A stretch of DNA of 64,000 nucleotides, taken from Phenylobacterium sp. (lineage in GTDB: Bacteria > Pseudomonadota > Alphaproteobacteria > Caulobacterales > Caulobacteraceae). Location of the stretch: NCBI GenBank assembly GCA_004799545.1, contig SSMU01000010.1:1-64000 (forward strand), in the 5' to 3' direction. The notes under the pieces were generated by a model. That model made no database searches, was not told the DNA's origin, and saw nothing but the letters and a program-made list of their open reading frames with translations. Each line of letters opens with the position of its first letter. Position 1 is the first letter of the stretch. Made by a program: the position numbers and the translations under genes. This document shows, in pieces, positions 58,158-64,000 of the stretch.

Positions 58158-58839
58158 GCCGGTGCTCTCCGTCCGCGGACTCGAGCGGACCTATGTCACC
58201 CAGGCCGGATCGCTGCCGGTGCTGAAGGGCGTCGACCTGGACGTCCGGCCGGGCGACATCGTCGGCCTGATCGGGCCCTCGGGCTCGGGCAAGTCGTCGC
58301 TGCTGCACGCCGCGGGCCTCCTGGAGCATCCCGACGGCGGGCGGATCAGCATCGAGGGCCGCGACTGCTCCGATCTCGGCGACCGCGAGCGCACCCGCGT
58401 GCGCCTGGGCACCATCGGTTTCGTCTACCAGTTCCACCACCTGCTGCCGGAGTTCTCCGCCCTCGACAACGTGGCCCTGCCGCAGATGATCGCCGGCAAG
58501 AGCCGCGCCGCGGCCCGCGAGCGGGCGCTGGCCCTGCTCACCGAGCTCGGCCTCGGTGACCGCCACCAGCACCAGCCGGCCCAGCTGTCCGGCGGCGAGC
58601 AGCAGCGGGTTGCCGTGGCCCGAGCGCTGGCCAATGCGCCGCGCCTGCTGCTGGCCGACGAGCCCACCGGCAACCTCGACCCCACCACCTCCACGGCGGT
58701 GTTCGAGAACCTCTACGCCCTGGCCCGCAAGACCGGCGTCGCAGCCCTGGTCGCCACCCACAACCTCGAACTCGCCCGCCACATGGACCGCATCGTGGCC
58801 TTGAAGGACGGACATCTGGTGGAGCAGGCGCGGGCCTGA
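58150..58839 (+). CDS. lolD: Lipoprotein-releasing ABC transporter ATPase LolD
   Basis: A 229-residue ABC ATPase paired with the LolC/E permease upstream. Walker [10 protein letters not shown], signature [15 protein letters not shown] and Walker [14 protein letters not shown] are intact, with the H-loop at VATHNLE. The [18 protein letters not shown] segment is characteristic of LolD. It ends 3 bp before the stop of the convergent ABC permease gene. Confidence 0.95.
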   Translation: MSEPVLSVRGLERTYVTQAGSLPVLKGVDLDVRPGDIVGLIGPSGSGKSSLLHAAGLLEHPDGGRISIEGRDCSDLGDRERTRVRLGTIGFVYQFHHLLPEFSALDNVALPQMIAGKSRAAARERALALLTELGLGDRHQHQPAQLSGGEQQRVAVARALANAPRLLLADEPTGNLDPTTSTAVFENLYALARKTGVAALVATHNLELARHMDRIVALKDGHLVEQARA

Positions 58840-58842
58840 GGC

Positions 58843-61341
58843 CTACTCGTAGCGCAGCGCCACCGCCGGCTCGGCGCGGGCGACCCGCCAGGCCTGGTCG
58901 GCGACCGTCAGGATCGCCACCAGCACGGCGGCGATGGCCGGCGCGAGGAAGTAGGCCGGGTTGAGCGCGATCCGCTGGTCGAAGCCGGCCAGCCAGGCCC
59001 GCATGGCGAGCCAGGCGACCGGCCAGGCGATCAGGTTGGCCCACAGGACCGGCCGCAGGAACTCACCGATCAGGAGCCGCATGACGTCCCGCGTCGAGGC
59101 GCCGAGCGTCTTGCGGATGCCGATCTCCTTGAACCGCCGGGCGGTGTTGAAGGCGGCCAGGCCGTAGAGGCCGAGACAGGCGATCAGGCCGGAGAGCACG
59201 GCCCCGGCCGCGAACAGCTGGCCGCGCCGGGCGTCGGGGTCGTAGTAGGGCTGCAGGGCCGCCTGCACGGTTTCGGCGCGGAACGGCACGCCGGGGATGA
59301 CGCCGCGCCAGACCTGCGCCAGGCGCTGGATCACCGCCGCCTGGTCGCCGTCGCGCACCCGGATCGCGGCGTTCCAGGGCGACGGCTGGTCGTCCGGCCC
59401 CAGGTGGCTGGTCTGGACGTAGAACTGCGGCGCGGAGGGCCGACGCGGGGACCGGAACCGCACGTCCTCCACGACGCCCACGATCGTGCCGATCTGGGGT
59501 CTACCGTCGTCGCCGACCCCCACCTGGACCTTCTCGCCGACCGCCGCCTGAGGCTCCGCGAAGCCCAGGGCGCGGGCGGCGCTGCGGTTGATCATCAGGT
59601 TCACCTGGTCGCGCAGCTCCGGCGCCGCCGTGGCGGTGAGGGCGAAGTCGTCCATCCGCAGGGTCGAGCCCAGGGCGCGGCCGGCCACCAGCTTCAGGCC
59701 GTAGGCGCTGGCGTAGTTCGGGCCGATCTCCTCCATGGTCAGGTCGGGCGCGATAGCCGGGTTGCTGAGCCGCTTCACATTGGTGGTGGACTCGCTGTCG
59801 GTGGCCGGCCGGCGGTCGGAGGCCGTCACCTCGATCGCGCCGGGGACCTGCCGGAAGGCGTCCACCAGGGCCCGCATCCGCGGGGCGACCTGGGGTTGGC
59901 CGAAGTCGCGCACGATGACCAGCCCCTCGCGCCGGAAGCCGATGTCGGCGTGCCGCAGGTACTGCATCTGGGTGAAGATCACCGCGGTGCAGACCATCAG
60001 GGTGATGGCCACCGCGAACTGGAAGACCGCCAGCGCCTCGCGCACCCGTCCGCCGGTCCGTCCGCCGCCGGGCGTCCGGGCCGAGGCCAGCACCGAGGCC
60101 GGCCGGAAACCGGAAAGCACGATCGCCGGATAGACGCCCGCGGCCAAGCCCACGAGGACGCACAGGCCGAGCAGCGGGGCGACCGCGCCGGAGGCCCCGA
60201 AATAGCTCAGGCGCACCGGCTCGCCGAGCACGGCGCGCACCCCCGGCATGGCCAGCTCCACCAGGGCCGCGGCGATCAGGCCCGCGCCCAGGGCCATGGC
60301 CACCGACTCGGCCACGAACTGCACGACCAGGGCGCCGCGCGTCGCCCCCATCACCTTGCGCACCGCCACCTCGCGGGCCCGCATGCCGGCGCGGGCGGTG
60401 GCCAGGCTGATGTAGTTGACGATGGCGATCAGCAGGGTGACGACGCCCATGGCCCCCAGCGCCCCCACGAACAGCGGATCGGCGCCCGGCCTCATGGCCT
60501 GGTCGGTCTTGGCGTCGCGGAAGTGCACGGCGGTCAGCGGCACGAGGGTGAAGTCGAAGACGCGGCTCGCCGGTCCGGCGATCAGGCCGTGGCTCACCCG
60601 GCGGTCGACGAAGGCCGGCAGGGCCGCCTGGATCGCCGCGGCGTCGGCAGGTGAGCGCAGCCGCACGAAGGTGTGCAACATGGCGCTGCCCCAGTCGGTC
60701 AGCTGGCCCTGCACCACCTTGCTGAACACCTCGGGGCTGAGGCGGGCGATGAGGTCCAGCGACAGGCTGCTGTCGGACGGCAGGTCCTTCAGGACCCCGG
60801 TGATCCGGTAGTCCCGCGCCCGGCCGTCGACCACCACGGTCAAGGCCCGGCCGAGCGCCTGCTCGGTCCCGAAGTATTTTCGCGCCATGGCCTGGCTGAC
60901 CACCAGGCTGTTGCTGTCGGCCAGCGCCGTGCGGGGCGCCCCCGCCGCGAACGGCAGTTCGAAGACGTCGAACACCGCCGGGTCGGCGAACACCACGTCC
61001 TCATACTCGTCCGTCGCGCCGCTGCGGATCGTCACCGTGCGGCCCATCAGCCGGACGCCGGCCTTGATCTGCGGGAAGTCGGCCAGCAGGTTGGGCAACA
61101 GGACGGGCTGGGTGCTGGGCTCGTCCTCGGCGATCCGCCCCGGCTGGTGCATGGTCCGGTTCACCCGGAAGATGTCCTGCGCATGCGGCGTCCAGCGATC
61201 GAAGCCGGCCTCGAAGCGCACCACCAGCAGCAGGACCGCGCAGACCGCGATGCCGAGCGCCAGGCCGAGCGTGTTCAGCGCCGCATAGAGCCGGTGGCGC
61301 GAGAGGGTGCGGTAGAGGGCGAGCGCATAGTTCGACCACAT
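58843..61341 (-). CDS. MacB/FtsX-type ABC transporter permease with two FtsX domains
   Basis: An 832-residue permease with eight helices: two copies of an N-terminal anchor, large periplasmic MacB_PCD domain and FtsX helices. The coupling loops are visible in each half (AREVAVRKVMGATRGALVVQF and FKEIGIRKTLGASTRDVMRLLIG, shortened as needed). This double-FtsX type works with one separate ATPase, here the gene 10 bp upstream, and a membrane-fusion protein. Typically such systems export peptides, antibiotics or lipids, or act in mechanotransmission; the substrate is unknown. Confidence 0.9.
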   Translation of the reverse strand: MWSNYALALYRTLSRHRLYAALNTLGLALGIAVCAVLLLVVRFEAGFDRWTPHAQDIFRVNRTMHQPGRIAEDEPSTQPVLLPNLLADFPQIKAGVRLMGRTVTIRSGATDEYEDVVFADPAVFDVFELPFAAGAPRTALADSNSLVVSQAMARKYFGTEQALGRALTVVVDGRARDYRITGVLKDLPSDSSLSLDLIARLSPEVFSKVVQGQLTDWGSAMLHTFVRLRSPADAAAIQAALPAFVDRRVSHGLIAGPASRVFDFTLVPLTAVHFRDAKTDQAMRPGADPLFVGALGAMGVVTLLIAIVNYISLATARAGMRAREVAVRKVMGATRGALVVQFVAESVAMALGAGLIAAALVELAMPGVRAVLGEPVRLSYFGASGAVAPLLGLCVLVGLAAGVYPAIVLSGFRPASVLASARTPGGGRTGGRVREALAVFQFAVAITLMVCTAVIFTQMQYLRHADIGFRREGLVIVRDFGQPQVAPRMRALVDAFRQVPGAIEVTASDRRPATDSESTTNVKRLSNPAIAPDLTMEEIGPNYASAYGLKLVAGRALGSTLRMDDFALTATAAPELRDQVNLMINRSAARALGFAEPQAAVGEKVQVGVGDDGRPQIGTIVGVVEDVRFRSPRRPSAPQFYVQTSHLGPDDQPSPWNAAIRVRDGDQAAVIQRLAQVWRGVIPGVPFRAETVQAALQPYYDPDARRGQLFAAGAVLSGLIACLGLYGLAAFNTARRFKEIGIRKTLGASTRDVMRLLIGEFLRPVLWANLIAWPVAWLAMRAWLAGFDQRIALNPAYFLAPAIAAVLVAILTVADQAWRVARAEPAVALRYE

Positions 61342-61351
61342 GGCGGGCGCC

Positions 61352-62032
61352 TCAGGCCGCTCGACGGGCGGAGACCACGATCCGGCCGTCCAGCATGTTG
61401 ACCACCCGGCGGGCGATGTCGGCGTGGGCCGGCGAGTGGGTGACCATGACGATGGTCGCGCCCTCGGCGTTGAGGCTCTTCAATATGTCCATCACCTGCT
61501 CGCCGTTGGCGGTGTCGAGGTTGCCGGTGGGCTCGTCGGCGAGGATCAGCGAAGGTTCGCCGACGATGGCGCGGGCGATGGCGGCGCGCTGCTGCTGGCC
61601 GCCGGAGAGCTGGTGCGGATAGTGCCGCGCGCGGTGGGCGATGCCGACCCGGTCCATGGCCGCCTGGACGCGGGCCTTGCGCTGCTTGCCCGCCCAGCGG
61701 CGGTAGACCAGGCCCAGCTCGACGTTCTCGGCGATGGTCAGCTCGTCGATCAGGTTGAAGCTCTGGAAGACGAAGCCGAGGTTGTCGCGCCGGAGGCGCG
61801 CCAGATGCGCCTCGTCGAGGCCGGTGATCTCCTCACCCTGGAACAGGTAGCGCCCGCTGGTCGGCCGATCGATCAGGCCGATGATGTTGAGCAGGGTCGA
61901 CTTCCCGCAGCCCGAGGGCCCCATGATGGCCACGAACTCGCCGGCCTCGATGGTCAGGTCGATGGACCGCAGGGCCGCGGTCTCGACCTCGTCGGAGCGG
62001 AACAGGCGGTGGATGTCGGCGAGCGTGATCAT
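61352..62032 (-). CDS. ABC transporter ATPase (MacB/LolD-like)
   Basis: A 226-residue ATPase with Walker A GPSGCGKST, Q-loop FVFQSFNLIDELT, signature LSGGQQQRAAIARAIV, Walker [14 protein letters not shown] and H-loop MVTHSPAHA. It is the middle gene of a three-gene unit: 8 bp after the membrane-fusion protein and 10 bp before the double-FtsX permease. It powers that permease. Confidence 0.94.
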   Translation of the reverse strand: MITLADIHRLFRSDEVETAALRSIDLTIEAGEFVAIMGPSGCGKSTLLNIIGLIDRPTSGRYLFQGEEITGLDEAHLARLRRDNLGFVFQSFNLIDELTIAENVELGLVYRRWAGKQRKARVQAAMDRVGIAHRARHYPHQLSGGQQQRAAIARAIVGEPSLILADEPTGNLDTANGEQVMDILKSLNAEGATIVMVTHSPAHADIARRVVNMLDGRIVVSARRAA

Positions 62033-62040
62033 GCGGGGCC

Positions 62041-63342
62041 TCAGCGCAGGAGGAGGTGCTTGTAGGGCGCGAGGCCCGAGTAGGAGGAGACGACGACGCG
62101 GTCGCCGGCGGCCAGGCCGCGGGTGACCTCGACCTGTTCCGGGTTGCGCCGCGCGGTGGTGATCGCCCGGCGCTCGGCGCGGCCGGACGAGGTGAGCACG
62201 AAGGCCCAGGCGCCGCCGGAACCCTCGATCCAGGGCCCGTTGGGTAGGACCAGGGCCGGGCGTACGCCGCCGAGTGTCAGGCGCAGGTCCAGGCTCTGGC
62301 CGCGCTTCAGGCCGGCGGGCGGGGCGCCCACGAAGCCAAGCTCGGCGCGGAAGCGACCGTCGGTCACCTGTGGCAGCACGCGCAGCACGGTGAGCGCCAC
62401 GGTCCGGCCGTCCAGTTGGGCGTTGGCGGTCTGCCCGGGCGCGATCCGGCCCAGGTAGAATTCGTCGATCTCGGCCAAGAGCTTGTAAGCGCCCTCGGTG
62501 TCGACCTGGCCCACGGTGTCGCCGGCCTTCAGCGGCTGGCCCGGCTGCAGGGTGAAGTTGGTCAGCCGCCCGGCGGTGGGCGCGCGCAGGGTCAAGGCGC
62601 CCAGGCTCGACTGGACGACGTCCAGGTTGCTGCCCAGCCGCGCGGCGGTCTTGCGGATCTGGTCGGCCTGGGCCTGGCGTAGCGCGCTCTCGTCGGCGAG
62701 CTGGCGCCGCAGGGTGGCGAGGCGTTCGGTCTCGTAGGCCACCTCGTCGGTGAACGGGCGCACGGCGGCGTCGGCCTCGAGGCCGGCGGCGTGCAGCCGT
62801 TCGTGCTTCTCCAGATCGCGCTTGGCGGTCAGCAGCTTGTAGGTGGTGTCGGCCACCTCGGCCTCGCGCGCGGCGGCGGCCTGCTGCAGGGCGAGCTCCT
62901 GGCCGCTGGCGTCGCCCAGCCGGCCGGAGATCTCCGCCTCCCGCGAGGTGACGTCGAGGGTGAGCTGCGGATTGGCCAGGCGGGCCAGCGGGGCGCCGGC
63001 CGCCACCTCCTGGCCGTCCTGCGCCAGCACCTGGGCCACCTGGCCGCCCTCGACCGCGGCCACGAAGGTGGAGGTGAGGGGGGCCACGGTCGCGCGCAGC
63101 GGCAGGTAGTCCTCGAACGGCGCGCGGCGCACCGCGGCGATCTCCACCTCGGACCTGTTGAGGACGATCGAACCGGAGGTCGGGCCCAGCCAGATGGCCG
63201 CCGCGACGGCGATCAGGGCGAGGGCGCCCGCGCCGCCGGCGATCAGCCGCCGCCGCCGACGCCTGGCTTGCGGTTGGGCGACCGGCTTATCCATGCCGCC
63301 GTCGCCGGGGTCGATGTAGGAGATACGGGAACTGGACGCCAT
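62041..63342 (-). CDS. HlyD/MacA-type membrane-fusion (periplasmic adaptor) protein
   Basis: A 433-residue adaptor with a basic N-terminus (PQARRRRRRLI), one transmembrane helix (GGAGALALIAVAAAIWLG), lipoyl halves (VAAGAPLARLANPQL and LRAPTAGRLTNFTLQPGQPL), a long coiled-coil hairpin between them (about 125-245), and a beta-barrel domain (GQTANAQLDGRTVAL). It would join the ABC permease to an outer-membrane channel. The start at 63342 (MASSSRISYIDPGDGG) is chosen; ATG 63294 (MDKPV) is an alternative with equally poor RBS. First gene of the three-gene unit, divergent from a response regulator. Confidence 0.88.
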   Translation of the reverse strand: MASSSRISYIDPGDGGMDKPVAQPQARRRRRRLIAGGAGALALIAVAAAIWLGPTSGSIVLNRSEVEIAAVRRAPFEDYLPLRATVAPLTSTFVAAVEGGQVAQVLAQDGQEVAAGAPLARLANPQLTLDVTSREAEISGRLGDASGQELALQQAAAAREAEVADTTYKLLTAKRDLEKHERLHAAGLEADAAVRPFTDEVAYETERLATLRRQLADESALRQAQADQIRKTAARLGSNLDVVQSSLGALTLRAPTAGRLTNFTLQPGQPLKAGDTVGQVDTEGAYKLLAEIDEFYLGRIAPGQTANAQLDGRTVALTVLRVLPQVTDGRFRAELGFVGAPPAGLKRGQSLDLRLTLGGVRPALVLPNGPWIEGSGGAWAFVLTSSGRAERRAITTARRNPEQVEVTRGLAAGDRVVVSSYSGLAPYKHLLLR

Positions 63343-63460
63343 GGGCCTTCGAATGCAAGCTGTCAGGCTCAGGATACCGCAAGAAGCGTCCAGGCTAAGC
63401 TGTCGGATATGTTGAAGTTTTTCGAGCGCGAACGACGGTCGCGCGCGGTTTTGGACAGGG

Positions 63461-63476
63461 TGTCCGTTTCCGGACA
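63461..63476. promoter_or_regulatory. Palindrome between the ABC operon and the response regulator gene
   Basis: TGTCCG (63461-63466) and CGGACA (63471-63476) are a perfect 6-bp inverted repeat with a 4-nt centre; GGACAGGG is also directly repeated at 63453-63460 and 63472-63479. It sits 12 bp before the GTG start of the response regulator, in the 145-bp divergent gap. A binding site for that regulator is possible. Confidence 0.35.
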
Positions 63477-63487
63477 GGGCTAGAGGC

Positions 63488-64000
63488 GTGTCAAGCGAAA
63501 CCCCCATCGTCCTGTTCGTCGATGACGACGCCGATGTGCTGACCTCGGCCCAGGTGCTGCTGGGCCGCAATGGCTGGCGGATGCTGCAGGCCAGGAGCCC
63601 GGCGGAGGCCTGGAGCGTGCTGGCCGCCGACCGGCCCGACGTGATCCTCCTGGACCTCAACTTCAGCCGCGGCGCGACCAGCGGCGAGGAGGGCTTCCGC
63701 TGGTTGGCCGAGGTCCGCGCCCACGATCCGGAGGCGGTCGTGGTGGTGGTGACCGGCCACAGCGGAGTCAACATCGCGGTGGCGGCGATGAAGGCCGGGG
63801 CCAGCGACTTCGTGATGAAGCCGTGGAGCAACGCCCGCCTGCTGGACACCCTGCGCGACGCCTTGGCGCTGGGGCGACGGCGGGATCAGGCGTCGGAGCC
63901 GGCCACGGCCGAGGCGCCCGCCCTAATCCTCGGGGAGAGCCCGGCGATCGCCCGCGTCGCCGACCGCATCGCCCGCGCCGCGCCCACCGACGCCGCCGTG
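63488..64000 (+). CDS. NtrC-family response regulator, N-terminal part
   Basis: 171 codons are visible before the window ends. Residues 1-120 are a receiver domain: acidic pair in FVDDDAD, phospho-acceptor D56 in VILLDLNF, Thr in VVTGHSG and Lys in FVMKPWS. After a linker (~125-145), LILGESPAIARVADRIARAA is the usual opening of the sigma-54-interacting AAA+ domain of NtrC-type regulators. The start is GTG 63488. Its cognate kinase is presumably beyond the window. It is divergent from the MFP-ATPase-permease operon and likely controls it; no correctly spaced -24/-12 promoter was found in the gap. Confidence 0.88.
   Translation, partial: MSSETPIVLFVDDDADVLTSAQVLLGRNGWRMLQARSPAEAWSVLAADRPDVILLDLNFSRGATSGEEGFRWLAEVRAHDPEAVVVVVTGHSGVNIAVAAMKAGASDFVMKPWSNARLLDTLRDALALGRRRDQASEPATAEAPALILGESPAIARVADRIARAAPTDAAV

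Noticed and set aside
63381..63398. A sigma-54 promoter for the ABC operon on the minus strand (TGGACGCTTCTTGC).
   Set aside because: The GG and GC elements are separated by 9 bases instead of the required 10, and the -24 element is weak.

Overview
The window looks like a chromosomal segment of a high-GC alphaproteobacterium, most likely order Caulobacterales (Caulobacter/Phenylobacterium type). This is inferred from gene content and order, not from a database search: clpX, then lon-hup-tRNA-Val, a full nuoA-N operon followed by birA-coaX-rnj, and mce-DUF1467-proS-lolC-lolD. Shine-Dalgarno sites are GGAG-like, many stop and start codons overlap (ATGA, GTGA, TTGA), and there are no recognisable insertion sequences, prophage genes or CRISPR arrays.

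Region by region: (1) 1-737, the C-terminal part of ClpX with a strong terminator. (2) 887-13863, an accessory block between clpX and lon. It holds four secreted RTX-type calcium-binding proteins, an AraC-type regulator between the first two, a drug-type MFS transporter, and a small SDR / DsbA-like isomerase / VOC set that looks like a catabolic operon. (3) 14187-17983, backbone: lon (candidate heat-shock promoter upstream), hup with a terminator, a yybP-ykoY manganese riboswitch upstream of a TMEM165/GDT1-type Mn2+ transporter, and tRNA-Val(UAC). (4) 18001-32664, a second accessory block flanked by tRNA-Val on + and tRNA-Asp on -: esterase-like hydrolase, POT peptide transporter, aldo/keto reductase, a Baeyer-Villiger monooxygenase resembling 4-hydroxyacetophenone monooxygenase, NADPH-FMN reductase-like protein, acetamidase/formamidase-like protein, DUF1761 membrane protein, a gluzincin-like peptidase, a TonB-dependent receptor, a TPR-sulfotransferase and a phytanoyl-CoA dioxygenase-like protein. 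(5) 33050-47964, respiratory complex I (nuoA to nuoN), carrying two extra small genes: a two-helix membrane protein between nuoE and nuoF, and a 64-residue lipoprotein between nuoH and nuoI. (6) 47972-51177, birA, coaX and ribonuclease J. (7) 51190-54665, a small accessory stretch with an aldo/keto reductase, a double-length CaiB/BaiF CoA-transferase whose N-terminal half has lost the catalytic Asp, and a 134-bp MITE-like element with perfect 30-bp terminal inverted repeats. (8) 54774-58839, mce, DUF1467, proS, lolC, lolD. (9) 58843-64000, a MacB-like ABC export system (permease, ATPase, membrane-fusion protein) divergent from an NtrC-type response regulator cut by the window end.

The main picture is a conserved backbone (protein quality control, nucleoid protein, complex I, CoA and lipoprotein biogenesis) into which three accessory blocks have been placed. 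The points most worth a second look are the modular RTX family, the two unannotated-looking small genes inside the nuo operon, the MITE-like and nested-palindrome elements, and the half-degenerate CoA-transferase. No wholly new multi-gene system can be proven from this sequence alone.
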